Shown here: piece by piece, positions 17,027 to 26,354 of the stretch
How the letters are laid out: the number at the start of each line of letters is the position of its first letter
Position numbering within the stretch: the stretch's first letter is position 1
Source of the DNA: Chitinophaga ginsengisegetis
GTDB taxonomy: Bacteria; Bacteroidota; Bacteroidia; Chitinophagales; Chitinophagaceae
Length of the DNA: 64,000 nt
Assembly (NCBI RefSeq): GCF_900168065.1
Contig: NZ_FUZZ01000008.1
Span: 1-64,000 of the forward strand
Direction of reading: 5' to 3'
The notes under the pieces: generated by a model
What the model was told of the DNA's origin: nothing
Database searches by the model: none
What the model saw: the letters and a program-made list of their open reading frames with translations, nothing else
Made by a program: the position numbers and the translations under genes

Positions 17027-19675
17027 ATGAAAGAACAACGGGAACACCATCCGCCCTCCTGGGCGCAGCGATTTGTAGAATGGTATTGTAAGCCCGGGCT
17101 TGTAGAGGACCTTACGGGGGATCTCCACGAATGCTTTGAGCGGAATGTACAATCCATGGGGCCACGCCGTGCAAAGCTGATCTACATCATTGATGCCTTC
17201 AAGTTCTTCAGAAGTTATACGGTACGAAGCTCGCTATTTGTCAACCTTTTTACAAACCGGATCATGATCGGAAGCTACGTTAAAACATCAGGGCGCAACA
17301 TCATGCGCAACAAGCTGTTCTCATTCATTAATATTCTTGGTCTTGCCATCAGTATGTCTGTTGGATTACTGCTGATTGCGTTTGTACTCGACCTGCGTTC
17401 GTATGACAGGTTCCACAAAAATGGCGAAAGAATTTATCGCATCACCAATGTATTGACCTCCAAAAGCGAAGATGGCGGCAAGTTTGCATCCACATCCATA
17501 AAAACGGGCAGGCTCATCCGCGAGAAAGTAACCGGCATTGAAGAAGTGGCGATTATGCGCAACGACTTTTCGGGTGATGCAAAGGTGGGCGACAATATTC
17601 TCCCCATCAAGGGCTTCTGGGCCGAGCCATCGTTTTTCAGGATCTTTACATTTCCGATGGTGGAAGGCAATGCAGCAACCGCGCTGAAAGATCCTTATTC
17701 TGTTGTGCTCACGGAAACGGCAGCCAGGAAGCTGTTCGGCAACCAGGCTGCGGTTGGCAAGACAGTCAAAATAGATACCCTCGCTTACCAGGTAACCGGT
17801 ATCATGAAGGACGTTCCCTTCTTTTCGCACATCAGTTTCGAAGCGCTGGTGTCGTTGTCCACGGCTGAACAAATTAATAAAGGCGATAACCATTTTGCCG
17901 CATGGACAAACATGTGGTCCAACTCCGTGTACATCCTGCCTTCGGAAAATGCCGACATGGCTGCAATCCGTTCGCAGCTCAATGCGCTGGCAAGAGAGGA
18001 AAACCTCGCTGAAGAAAATACGAAGATCCAACTCGAGCTGCTTCCTTTATATAATATTGTGGTTGGGGAAAGCCTGCGTCAATCCGAGGGCGGCCCGGGC
18101 TTCACTGGCCCTCACGTGCCCCGTGTTGTGCTTTGGATACTCGGCGGGCTGGCATTTGTTGTGATATTGTCCGCGTGTTTCAATTATACCAATCTTTCGA
18201 TAGCACGCGCTATGCGCCGTATTAAGGAAATAGGCCTCCGCAAAGCTATCGGCGCAGGAAAGAGCCAGGTACGGCTACAGTTCCTGGCCGAGGCAGTCAT
18301 GATTTCCCTGGCAGCCCTTCTTCTCTCCTTTCTCCTGTTCCTCGTATTGCGGCCAGTGCTGATCAACATGGCGCCGGAGATGCAGCGCACGGTGAAGCTT
18401 AATCTCACGCCAGCGATGGTTGCAGCCTTTATCGTTTTTTCCGTCGCCGTAGGTATTATTGCCGGTTTCCTGCCTGCTATATTCTTTTCAAAAGTGAGCC
18501 CCATGAGTGCGTTCGGCAATGTTTCATCGGTAAAAATGTTCAAACACCTGACCCTCAGGCGCTCCCTGGTGGTGATTCAATACACGGTTACGCTGATCTT
18601 TATTACAACTACTGCCGTTGGCTATGTGCAGTATAAGAACATACTTGCATTCGACCTGGGATTCAAAACAGCAAACATTCTGAACATTAACATGCAGGAT
18701 AATAAACCCGACGTTTTGATGAAGGAACTCAGTGAGATGCCGGAAGTAACTGCATTGTCGCGGTCCCTGATCACCACCGGCGTGGGAAACGCCTGGGGCG
18801 GCAATATGAAGTATAAAGATTCGCGGGATTCTGTCCTGGTCATGACCAATCACATTGACGAAAACTATTTGCCGCTGCATGACTATAAGCTCCTTGCCGG
18901 CGGAAATTTTGTAGCCCGGCCCGTCACTGCCCAGGCTGTGGGCGAAGTGATCGTTAACCAACAGGTTTTAAAGCGATTCAACATAGGCGGCAACAACCCG
19001 GAGAAAGCAATCGGGGAACAGATTACATTGAATGGGCGCAAAATGACCATTGTTGGCGTGATGCAGGACTTTCACTATGGTAAGGTGGAGAACCTCATCG
19101 GGCCGGTAGCATTCACGTTCTGGACACCCGAAGACAGGGCCATCATCAGCGCCAGAATACAGAGTTCCGACATGCCGGCCACGGTAGCCCGCATCGAGTC
19201 CATTTGGAAGAAGATCGATCGTGTTCATCCGTTTATGGCTGAATTCTATGACAAAGCCATAGAAGATGCATACAGCGAATTTTCCACTATGATCAAGATC
19301 ATTGGCTTCCTCTCCTTTCTGGCTATTTCCATCGCTTCAATGGGATTGTTTGGAATGGTGGTATTCACCACCGAAACAAGACTAAAGGAGATCGGCATCC
19401 GGAAGGTAATGGGCGCCAGCGACGGCAATCTTATATACTTACTGAGCCGCGGTTTTCTATTGCTGCTGTCGGTATCGGCGCTCATTGCCTTACCGGTAAC
19501 ATACTTCTTCTTTAAAATCGTTGTACTCCGCAATTTCCCCTATCATACCCCCGTGCAAATCCCCGAACTGTTCGTTGGCTTACTGACGGTGTTGCTGATC
19601 GCGTTCATTATGATCGGGTCACAGACTTTGAAGGCAGCGAGAAGCAATCCGGTAGCGGTTTTGAAAAGTGAATAG
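17027..19675 (+). CDS. MacB/FtsX-type ABC transporter permease with permease-prefix domain
   Basis: 882 residues from the ATG at 17027, chosen because it follows the padR stop directly and the family begins with the prefix domain (residues about 5-60, PPSWAQRFVEWYCKPGLVEDLTGDLHE). The order is then: first membrane helix (about 95-115), MacB periplasmic domain, FtsX helix block (about 365-480), a second periplasmic domain, and a final FtsX block (about 745-880, with RLKEIGIRKVMGAS). Two FtsX blocks in one chain mean it can dimerise internally. There is no ATPase domain here, so a separate MacB-like ATPase is needed. It probably extrudes a compound or lipoprotein sensed by PadR. Confidence 0.9.
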   Translation: MKEQREHHPPSWAQRFVEWYCKPGLVEDLTGDLHECFERNVQSMGPRRAKLIYIIDAFKFFRSYTVRSSLFVNLFTNRIMIGSYVKTSGRNIMRNKLFSFINILGLAISMSVGLLLIAFVLDLRSYDRFHKNGERIYRITNVLTSKSEDGGKFASTSIKTGRLIREKVTGIEEVAIMRNDFSGDAKVGDNILPIKGFWAEPSFFRIFTFPMVEGNAATALKDPYSVVLTETAARKLFGNQAAVGKTVKIDTLAYQVTGIMKDVPFFSHISFEALVSLSTAEQINKGDNHFAAWTNMWSNSVYILPSENADMAAIRSQLNALAREENLAEENTKIQLELLPLYNIVVGESLRQSEGGPGFTGPHVPRVVLWILGGLAFVVILSACFNYTNLSIARAMRRIKEIGLRKAIGAGKSQVRLQFLAEAVMISLAALLLSFLLFLVLRPVLINMAPEMQRTVKLNLTPAMVAAFIVFSVAVGIIAGFLPAIFFSKVSPMSAFGNVSSVKMFKHLTLRRSLVVIQYTVTLIFITTTAVGYVQYKNILAFDLGFKTANILNINMQDNKPDVLMKELSEMPEVTALSRSLITTGVGNAWGGNMKYKDSRDSVLVMTNHIDENYLPLHDYKLLAGGNFVARPVTAQAVGEVIVNQQVLKRFNIGGNNPEKAIGEQITLNGRKMTIVGVMQDFHYGKVENLIGPVAFTFWTPEDRAIISARIQSSDMPATVARIESIWKKIDRVHPFMAEFYDKAIEDAYSEFSTMIKIIGFLSFLAISIASMGLFGMVVFTTETRLKEIGIRKVMGASDGNLIYLLSRGFLLLLSVSALIALPVTYFFFKIVVLRNFPYHTPVQIPELFVGLLTVLLIAFIMIGSQTLKAARSNPVAVLKSE

Positions 19676-19715
19676 GATCACTCTTCGTCAACTCCGGGTA
19701 ATTTTTCCTGATTCA

Positions 19716-19757
19716 CTTTGAAATACAAAGTACTTTCATTTACTTTACATTTCAAAG
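19716..19757. promoter_or_regulatory. inverted repeat upstream of the 19784 membrane-protein gene
   Basis: CTTTGAAAT (19716-19724) and ATTTCAAAG (19749-19757) form an exact 9-base inverted repeat. The left arm is also half of a shorter dyad with CAAAG at 19726-19730. It ends 26 bases before the ATG. An operator is more likely than a terminator, as no T-run follows a GC-rich stem. Confidence 0.5.
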
Positions 19758-19783
19758 TTTTTCTTCATCCTAAAAACAAGGTC

Positions 19784-20146
19784 ATGAAAACTTCAAGAAA
19801 AAAATTTGTTCTCCTCTTCCTTCTTGCCGGGTTTGCTTTTCTTTTTCTTTATAACGTAATTTTTCTCTCCGACGTGGGTCTCCTTCCCGCAAGCGGGGCA
19901 TCTTTCCTCAGCACGGAATCACCAACAGGATGGAAGAGCATTGTAGCCACGATTCTATATCCTGTCAAAATTGTTTTGGCCGGTCCTATGCTTCCTCTTA
20001 TCAATTTGCCGGATCCGCCGCCGCCATTTTTGGTTATCGGGTTTGCGATTTACTGGACGATACTGGCCCTGGTAATTCATTATTTTATTGGTAAGATTAG
20101 ACGCGGCTATCAGGTAAATAAAAGCGAGAAATTTAATCAACGTTAA
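19784..20146 (+). CDS. small membrane protein, unknown
   Basis: 120 residues from the ATG at 19784; the frame is open 22 codons upstream, but that stretch covers the inverted-repeat operator and the ATG gives a sensible hydrophobic start. Membrane segments lie at about residues 8-30 and 82-103, with a Pro-rich linker (LPDPPPPF) before the second. The C-terminus is basic and cytosolic. The gene converges on the SDR gene and overlaps its 3' end by 14 bases. No family is recognised. Confidence 0.65.
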   Translation: MKTSRKKFVLLFLLAGFAFLFLYNVIFLSDVGLLPASGASFLSTESPTGWKSIVATILYPVKIVLAGPMLPLINLPDPPPPFLVIGFAIYWTILALVIHYFIGKIRRGYQVNKSEKFNQR

Positions 20147-21128
20147 ATGTAACGCGTGTTAACTCTTCGGTTAATTTCCACAATTGTTTTGCACTGGCTT
20201 CATCTAAAGAATACGGTTTTACCCCATTGGGTGTTGACGAATTTATGGCTAATTCAGCTATGTCACCATCCTCGAGGTACACACCGCCTATTTCGTTTAG
20301 TAACGGGCTTGTAGCGGCCCATATGGTTGTAGCCGCGCCTTGCGGAATGGTTTTTAGCGACGCAATAACCTCTGGTACAGGATTTCCCTTATCGTTGTAA
20401 AAACCAAATTGCTGCAATATTTCCAATGGCGCTTCCCTGGCTAGTTCAGTTCCCCAGATATTGCCGGGATGCAATGAATATGCTCTTACTCCATATGGTT
20501 TGGCACGGTTGTCCAATTCAAGTGAAAAGAGATTGACGGCGGTTTTTGATTGTCCATAGGCTTGCAATGTTTCATAGTCACGATGTTCAAAATTCGGATC
20601 ATCAAAATTGAAAGGTGCAAAATGGTGCCCCAAAGAAGAAACATTGATCACTCTTGCGCTTTTCGCTTTCTTTAGCGCTTCCCATAACCTTACAGTAAGC
20701 TGAAATACCGCAAGATAATTGGTTGCGAGTTGCGATTCATTCCCGTTTGCATCACGGCGCAATGGCACGAACATAATTCCTGCATTGTTAATGAGCAAAT
20801 GTAATGGCCTGCCCGAAGCCAAAAACTTTCCGGCAAAACTGTCAATAGAATTGGTATCTATCAGATCCATTTTCTCAATTTCAACATTGGCAAGCCCTTG
20901 CAGGTTCTTCTTTGCTTTTTCAACATCTCTTGCAGGTACAATAACTGTTGCCCCTGCTTCAGAAAGGGTTTTGACGGTTTCCAAACCAATTCCTGTGTTA
21001 CCCCCTGTAACGATAGCGATTTTTCCCTTAAGGTCGATTCCTTTAATTACATCACTGGTAGTTGATGTTGCGTTAAACGTTGAACCAATCGGCTTCTGCA
21101 ACGCTCCTCCAAAGTTATTCTGTGCCAT
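20133..21128 (-). CDS. short-chain dehydrogenase/reductase (SDR)
   Basis: 331 residues. Classical SDR marks: the NAD(P)-binding TGGNTGIG (41-48), NNAG (114-117), the catalytic Ser in INVSS (164-165), and YxxxK as YGQSK (191-195). The 30-residue N-terminal and 70-residue C-terminal extensions relative to a basic 250-residue SDR are those of the retinol-dehydrogenase/WW-oxidoreductase-like group. Cytoplasmic; the substrate is unknown. It is divergent from the HxlR regulator at 21280-21636 with 151 bases between. HxlR proteins very often control such adjacent oxidoreductases, so aldehyde/quinone-responsive control is a fair inference. Confidence 0.9.
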   Translation of the reverse strand: MAQNNFGGALQKPIGSTFNATSTTSDVIKGIDLKGKIAIVTGGNTGIGLETVKTLSEAGATVIVPARDVEKAKKNLQGLANVEIEKMDLIDTNSIDSFAGKFLASGRPLHLLINNAGIMFVPLRRDANGNESQLATNYLAVFQLTVRLWEALKKAKSARVINVSSLGHHFAPFNFDDPNFEHRDYETLQAYGQSKTAVNLFSLELDNRAKPYGVRAYSLHPGNIWGTELAREAPLEILQQFGFYNDKGNPVPEVIASLKTIPQGAATTIWAATSPLLNEIGGVYLEDGDIAELAINSSTPNGVKPYSLDEASAKQLWKLTEELTRVTFNVD

Positions 21129-21230
21129 TTTTGATTATTATTTGATTAGGGTAAAGGCTGAGTATATCTACTCATTTTCTTTATTGATTGAATCCTGGCT
21201 GTAAAGTTATATCAATAGAATATATTTTAG

Positions 21231-21278
21231 TAACTTTGTATCAGAAAGTAACTGTAACCTTGAAGTAACAAAGTAACT
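21231..21278 (+). promoter_or_regulatory. promoter and AGTAAC repeats in front of hxlR-like gene
   Basis: TAACTTTG at 21231-21238 matches the Bacteroidota -7 element TAnnTTTG. It is followed by three direct copies of AAGTAAC (21246, 21263, 21271), the last running to the start codon; the opposite orientation (GTAACTTT) is part of the -7 box. Binding of HxlR here would cover its own start site. No Shine-Dalgarno sequence is seen. Confidence 0.5.
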
Positions 21279-21279
21279 T

Positions 21280-21636
21280 ATGGAGTGCAAACCCGAATCT
21301 CAAATAGATCGCAAAAAAGAAATGATGGCTATCCATGATGCAATGGACGTGCTGAGCGGTAAATGGAAAATCTATATCATCTCTTCTATTTGCCATTACA
21401 ACAAAAGAAGATTTTCTGACATTTTGAATGATGTAGTTGGTATATCGAACAAAATGTTGAGCAAAGAATTAAAGGAACTGGAAATAAATCAATTGGTTGA
21501 GCGTACCGTTTTAGACACACATCCTGTAACTGTTCAGTATGAACTTACGAAACACGGCAAAACGTTACAGACCATCATTAACAACCTGACAGACTGGGGA
21601 AAAGAACACCGGAAGAAAATTATTGCAAAAAAATAA
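21280..21636 (+). CDS. HxlR-family transcriptional regulator
   Basis: 118 residues, the standard HxlR/MarR-like winged helix. The typical opening MDVLSGKWKIYIISSICHYNKRRFSDI is preceded by a near-N-terminal Cys (Cys3), and the wing and last helices read LEINQLVERTVL, VQYELTKHGKTLQ and DWGKEH. Some HxlR proteins sense quinones or aldehydes through such a Cys. It is divergent from the SDR gene, its likely target. It is followed by the strong terminator at 21663-21693. Confidence 0.92.
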   Translation: MECKPESQIDRKKEMMAIHDAMDVLSGKWKIYIISSICHYNKRRFSDILNDVVGISNKMLSKELKELEINQLVERTVLDTHPVTVQYELTKHGKTLQTIINNLTDWGKEHRKKIIAKK

Positions 21637-21662
21637 GGTGTCCGTTTATTAATTAAATAAAA

Positions 21663-21697
21663 AAGCCTCCAAAGTCAATGGCTTTGGAGGCTTTTTT
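21663..21697. terminator. bidirectional terminator between hxlR-like and 21724 genes
   Basis: A perfect 10-bp stem GCCTCCAAAG / CTTTGGAGGC with a 7-base loop is flanked by A-rich sequence on the left and six T residues on the right. Because the genes on both sides converge here, it can serve both. Confidence 0.9.
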
Positions 21698-21723
21698 GGT
21701 GATCTCTTTATGCACTTCTTCTT

Positions 21724-22857
21724 TTATTGTTTCATGCACCAGTTCAATAATGCGGGATACAATTCATCTATTTTTTTACGGGGTTGTGCTTTACGCAGCT
21801 TTATCAGGCAGTCTGTAAATTCCTTCATTTTTATAAATCCCCGCTGTTTGCTCATCACCTCATTCACATCTGTATAAATTTCTTTCAAGGTGGCAGGATC
21901 ATTCTTATACACTTCTTCACAATACAAGATAAAAACTCCGAAAGTCATATACTCATTGAATACTTTTACCGGAGTTGGATAATACGCAGTGCCTTCCATA
22001 GTAGTATCCACCCACTTACTCCTGTTTTTCAGCGCTTCATTGATCTTTTTTTCGGATTGATCACCTGGCTTCCGCACATAATTGTGGTCTATTTCTGTGA
22101 ACATGCCCCTGGTGTTAAATGCCTCGGTATATTTTGCAGACCATGCATCATTGTGATCGATAGGTGGCAACACCATCTGTATCATCTCAAAGTCGTTTTT
22201 CTTAAACGACAGTGTATAGTTAAGCCCATTTATCAGTGGCGAGCAAAGGATCTGGTAACTATTGATGTGGGTATTAAAATTAGCTTCCAGCCATTTCCAT
22301 TGTTTATCGAGGTTGGCGTTTTTCTCATAATCGGACACGATGCCCTGGTAATAAGCCGCATGCGCTGCGTAGAATTCACGGAAACCTGATTTTTTCGCAA
22401 AGTCTTCAATGCTTGTTTTATACGTAGTGATGGGATTTACCGTGATTTTGGTACCGGCTACTTCATCGGCAGGCAACAGAAAAACATTATTGGGCAGCAG
22501 CTGATCCTTCTCAAAATCATATGCAATGGCATTCCCGGTTAAAAAAATATAATGCAAAGGGCTTTTCTGAAGCAGGGAATCGAAAGTGGCAATAACCGGT
22601 TCCTTTCCATACGGTGCAAATTGTTTCAATACATCCTGGTAATAGGGCCCTTTTAACTGTACCATGTCCTCATTCCCGAGGCCTGTTGGGGTAATGGCTA
22701 TCATAATGTGAATCAGTTCCTTTACCTCGTTGATTTCAATCCTGGATTTTTTATCATTTTCCTTTTTAAAAGCGGCGGAAAAATTCACGTCTCCGTCCTG
22801 TGCAAATAAACAGGCAGGGATAACCGCCAGCAGGGCAGCTAAAATTGTTCTTTTCAT
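21724..22857 (-). CDS. exported protein, DUF4932-like, unknown function
   Basis: 377 residues from the ATG at 22857, chosen over the longer frame because it gives a proper signal peptide (1-19, ending CLFAQ). The body has the feel of the DUF4932 family of secreted Bacteroidota proteins: an Asp/Glu-rich start, the central HAAYYQGIVSDYEKN, KWLEANF followed by a Leu-rich segment, and MFTEIDHNYV towards the C-terminus. That last motif could hold metal ligands, but no HExxH is present. The match is tentative. It is a single gene ending at the shared terminator 21663-21697. Confidence 0.7.
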   Translation of the reverse strand: MKRTILAALLAVIPACLFAQDGDVNFSAAFKKENDKKSRIEINEVKELIHIMIAITPTGLGNEDMVQLKGPYYQDVLKQFAPYGKEPVIATFDSLLQKSPLHYIFLTGNAIAYDFEKDQLLPNNVFLLPADEVAGTKITVNPITTYKTSIEDFAKKSGFREFYAAHAAYYQGIVSDYEKNANLDKQWKWLEANFNTHINSYQILCSPLINGLNYTLSFKKNDFEMIQMVLPPIDHNDAWSAKYTEAFNTRGMFTEIDHNYVRKPGDQSEKKINEALKNRSKWVDTTMEGTAYYPTPVKVFNEYMTFGVFILYCEEVYKNDPATLKEIYTDVNEVMSKQRGFIKMKEFTDCLIKLRKAQPRKKIDELYPALLNWCMKQ

Positions 22858-23245
22858 ATGAGTTGTGTCTGTTCGATTTTCTACTACATAATGGCAGCAG
22901 GCATCCCGGATGGCCATGTGGGCCAATACAGCATGCCTTACAGGTAAACGGGATACCGGCAAATTGCCGGATTTAAGCTACAGCACCAGGTCAACAAAAC
23001 ACGGTCCCGCAGCCGGCAACAAAATACAAACAAATCCGGGAATTTCATCAAATTCAAAGCCGGCATTATGAGCCCTGGCCTACAATCCTGGAAAGAAAAT
23101 AGCATGATAGTTCTAAAATCGGGCGTAAACATATCAAGTGACCTAATCATTGTCATTTGGGTTACCTGACACGACGCCCAGGTTGTGTAACAGGATAAAC
23201 AGAAAGATAAATATTTTGGTGCCCTTGTAGTATAATGCTCAATAA
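22858..23245. other. 388-base gap without gene
   Basis: This stretch between two leftward genes has no open frame with coding character and no hairpin that stands out. It should hold the promoter of the 21724-22857 gene, but no clear TAnnTTTG element was found. Confidence 0.6.
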
Positions 23246-24328
23246 TTATTTAAAAGACTTCAGCGTTCCTAGTATCGCTGTTGTTAATCGATATAGGTCA
23301 GCGCCTGCCTGGTCGTCTTTTTCGTTAGTGAGCAGGATAATGGCTGCCTGCTCATTTGGATATAGCGAACAAAAACTCCGGAATCCGTTAGTACCTCCAT
23401 CTATCCTGATATAATAATCCCAATTCCTTGTCCTGCCAATTGCCCATTGAAAGCCAACGGCGTCTTGCTCCACGTTACCATAAATAATCCGGTGGGTCAG
23501 TTTTACCGCCGCATCTTTTTCAGCGAGTTGGTAATCAGCATATTTCAGCATATCGTCTATACAGGAATGAAGCCCTCCGGCAGCTGGAAAAGAGGTTGGT
23601 ACCGGCTGTGCTTTTTCGCCGCTGGCAGTATAACCATTAAGTACCTGTGCGCTTTTTACAGGGGTGCGATTTACAAATGTATTTGTCATACGCAGCGGAC
23701 CGGTTATATGGCGTTTGATCAAAGTTTCATAGTCCGACTGATAAATATGCTCCAGTGCATATCCCAATAACTGGTACCCAACGTTGGAATAAGCATATTT
23801 TAACGTCTTCAAACTATCCAGTTTGATTTGCTGCAGGTGATCCAGAAAATAGGCTTCAGTCATTGGAGCGGATATATCACCGCCTGCAAAACTATTTGGA
23901 AACATGGCGGTATGACTAAGCAAATACCCCACGCGTACGGGTTCCCCGGAGGGATAATGAAGTGCGGGGAAATTTCCCGGCAGATACTTCCGGATGTCCG
24001 CATCCAGTTTCATTTTGCCTTCGCCTATTGCCTGCGCAACCAGCAGACCTGTGAATGTTTTAGTAATAGATCCTATCTCATATATTGAGCTGGACTGTGT
24101 TAGCTTATCTGATTCCGGAGCCGTTTGCCCGTAGTTATAGCGATAATGATGCTGATTATATATAACCCCGATGGAAATACCCACCCGCCCTGTTTTACTT
24201 AAATATAATTTTGCCGAACGATCCACGGCAGAATCCAGCTGGGTTTTCAAGGGATTGTCGTTCAACAACTGGGCTGAACAGTTGGCGTATACCGCAAAAA
24301 GGACGATGCCGATGCCGATTTTTTTCAT
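23246..24328 (-). CDS. exported serine hydrolase of the beta-lactamase/S12 family
   Basis: 360 residues with a signal peptide (about 1-19, ending CSAQ). Class C beta-lactamase/D-peptidase fold: nucleophile S87 in SITK (87-90), the second motif YSN (180-182), and a C-terminal DGGTNGFRSF in place of the usual HxG motif. Penicillin-binding proteins, esterases and D-aminopeptidases of this fold share these motifs, so the substrate cannot be read off; missing the His of HxG is common in esterase-like members. It is a single gene, preceded by the large hairpin at 24398-24461. Confidence 0.88.
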   Translation of the reverse strand: MKKIGIGIVLFAVYANCSAQLLNDNPLKTQLDSAVDRSAKLYLSKTGRVGISIGVIYNQHHYRYNYGQTAPESDKLTQSSSIYEIGSITKTFTGLLVAQAIGEGKMKLDADIRKYLPGNFPALHYPSGEPVRVGYLLSHTAMFPNSFAGGDISAPMTEAYFLDHLQQIKLDSLKTLKYAYSNVGYQLLGYALEHIYQSDYETLIKRHITGPLRMTNTFVNRTPVKSAQVLNGYTASGEKAQPVPTSFPAAGGLHSCIDDMLKYADYQLAEKDAAVKLTHRIIYGNVEQDAVGFQWAIGRTRNWDYYIRIDGGTNGFRSFCSLYPNEQAAIILLTNEKDDQAGADLYRLTTAILGTLKSFK

Positions 24329-24397
24329 GTAAGAAAGTTCTTTTCAAACCAGTAAGCCATACTTCTGCAAACAATGTTCTTTTATGAAGATACAAGA

Positions 24398-24461
24398 ATA
24401 TCTTAGAAACAGGAAGCCGCTTACCCTCCGGGGGTTGAGCGGCTTCCTGTTTCTAAGATAT
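24398..24461. repeat. 24-bp perfect inverted repeat forming a very long hairpin
   Basis: Left arm 24398-24421 (starting ATATCTTAGAAACAGG) and right arm 24438-24461 are exact reverse complements over 24 bases, with a 16-base loop that itself holds ACCC/GGGT. It lies 70 bases upstream of the leftward hydrolase gene. The stem is far longer than a normal terminator and is not followed by a T-run. It may be a small palindromic mobile repeat, a strong RNA structure in the leader, or a terminator for read-through from the S41 operon. Confidence 0.9.
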
Positions 24462-24549
24462 CAAGATAACTCTAACAGAGCATTAAGTGCAACCGAAATT
24501 CAACAGTTATTTACTGCGTCAAATTAACGGTAAACACTTTAATATTTTG

Positions 24550-24588
24550 AAACGGTTGCAGATCAGGTGATTTGCAACCGTTTTTCAT
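24550..24588. terminator. terminator-like hairpin downstream of the S41 operon
   Basis: AAACGGTTGCA (24550-24560) and TGCAACCGTTT (24573-24583) form an 11-bp perfect stem with a 12-base loop; TTTTT runs off the right side, and leftward it is followed by TTTCAAAATATT. It is about 210 bases past the S41 stop, so it may close that operon. The rest of the 468-base gap (24329-24796) shows no gene. Confidence 0.55.
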
Positions 24589-24796
24589 TTCTGCGGTAGC
24601 GCTGCGTATTTTTTTCTGCCCCTCTCCCATATGTTAAAACGATAAATGTTTTCCCATCATATAGGCATTGTCCTTTGTGCCAAACCAGAATTTTCAACCG
24701 GATTTATCCAAATCTGCGTTTGATTTAGCTAAACCATAAAAAATAAAATCATCCTGAATTGAGTCAGGTTCAACTGGCTGCTAAATATTCCGCTAA

Positions 24797-26278
24797 CTAT
24801 TGCTTACCGGCCCGGATTATATCCAATGTATATTGGATCTCCGGATCTTTGCCCGCGCGGATATATTGCTGAAACCCTTCAAAAGTCAGCTCCTTGTCGG
24901 GCTGACAGCCACGTCCGTTATCCTGCTTAGCCTTCATAAAATACACTTCGCTCATGGGAATGGTTAACTTGCTTTTCGTTTTAGGGAGCATATAGGTATT
25001 GAACCATGCCGCTGTAGTGGATGCTTCCCCGCTACCGGTTTCGGTACCTACCAGCACACCACGCTTGTTATTCTTAACCAGTGCAGCAAAGTAGGTGGCC
25101 GCGCTTACCGTGCCACCGCTGATCAGCACATACACGTTACCTTTAAAGTTATTCTTATCGGGCGGATAGTTGGAAATGGAACCTTCTGTCAGGCGCGCAT
25201 TGCCATAGTAAAACCCTGCAGCGCTGTCGTAATCGAACCGTTGTTTCAGGAAGTTTTCAGTCTGCTTTACTTCCTCCTCCCCCATTTTGGTTCCGTAACC
25301 ATTCAACAGGTTTTCGGGATCATGCATCTGTATGTTCTTTGTCCGGTAATTGAAAACATTGTCGAACGGACGTAATGCCACAAAGGAATACAGCAGAGCA
25401 GACATATTCGGGTTGCCGCCGCCGTTCGACCGGATATCTATGATAACGTTGCTGATATTGCGCTTCTTTACTTCCGCAAAAAAATCGCTCAGCTCCTTGT
25501 ACATAGCATTTTCCTGTAGCATAAATGTAAGAACGGTCAGGATAGCGGTAGATTCTTTATCCTGGTATTCCTTCGTTATGTAGGCGCGCCTCAGGAAAGA
25601 ATTAAAGGGCAGCTCTCCCAGGCTCCGGTTATGGTAACCTGTTTTGGCGTCTACTGCTTTCAGCTGTACCGTAGTGGAATTTTTAGCTCCATACTCTTTA
25701 TATACTACTTCATAGCTGGTGGCTTCCGGAAAAACGAGGCTGATGAACAAACTAAGGTTTGTTGCGGTGCGATCGGCGCCCGTTTTGATAAAACCATCGC
25801 TATAGGTGGCGTAGCCAATTTCACTGAGCAGCTTTGCGGCAGGCATTTTATTAATACTCAGTATCTCTGCACCGAAGGGAATGGTTTCTCCTTTGGCATT
25901 AACAATGATCCTGTCTTTAAAAGTAGTGATGGCCAGCGGAAAGTGATTAATACCATAAAATACGTCCACCACACGTTCCTCATCATAATCCAGTTTCAGG
26001 TGCACATCATTGAATAACTGTACGGGAGAATACCGTAAAGCGCTTAACAACGACGGATCTTTATCCAGCCGGTTCATCAGGGAATCCATTTTATTGTTAA
26101 ACGTAGCGGTGTCTGTGAACTTATATGGATTCGGATGTTGTTTCTTCAACAGCTCAACGGCGTATTTAAAATCATCTTTCAAATCCTGCCTGGTAAATCC
26201 GGTAAAAGGTTGTACCTGGGCCAGGGCAGATGTTGAGAGCAGGGACATAAGGATCCCTGATGCAAAAATTTGCTTCAT
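24797..26278 (-). CDS. exported S41-family peptidase
   Basis: 493 residues with a signal peptide (1-20, ending SALAQ). S41 (C-terminal-processing/tricorn-like) serine peptidase: the substrate-groove strand VIIDIRSNGGGNP (about 278-290), the nucleophile S392 in ISGGTVSAATYFAAL, and GTETGSGEAS (411-420) carrying the supporting residues. The His in NDVHLKLDYDE (H93) is the usual catalytic partner in this subgroup. Probably periplasmic or lipid-anchored. It lies 76 bases behind the second MutS-like gene and appears to be the last gene of the operon starting with susC at 37952. Confidence 0.9.
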   Translation of the reverse strand: MKQIFASGILMSLLSTSALAQVQPFTGFTRQDLKDDFKYAVELLKKQHPNPYKFTDTATFNNKMDSLMNRLDKDPSLLSALRYSPVQLFNDVHLKLDYDEERVVDVFYGINHFPLAITTFKDRIIVNAKGETIPFGAEILSINKMPAAKLLSEIGYATYSDGFIKTGADRTATNLSLFISLVFPEATSYEVVYKEYGAKNSTTVQLKAVDAKTGYHNRSLGELPFNSFLRRAYITKEYQDKESTAILTVLTFMLQENAMYKELSDFFAEVKKRNISNVIIDIRSNGGGNPNMSALLYSFVALRPFDNVFNYRTKNIQMHDPENLLNGYGTKMGEEEVKQTENFLKQRFDYDSAAGFYYGNARLTEGSISNYPPDKNNFKGNVYVLISGGTVSAATYFAALVKNNKRGVLVGTETGSGEASTTAAWFNTYMLPKTKSKLTIPMSEVYFMKAKQDNGRGCQPDKELTFEGFQQYIRAGKDPEIQYTLDIIRAGKQ

Positions 26279-26354
26279 GCTGTTTATAATTTTAATAAAT
26301 AGTCATCAATACGGCATACTGCCGCGATATGATCGGGTGAGCGTTTCGCCCAGG

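Noticed and set aside
17366..18031. 221-codon leftward open frame
   Set aside because: Antisense to the MacB-like permease, which shows clear domains in its own frame.
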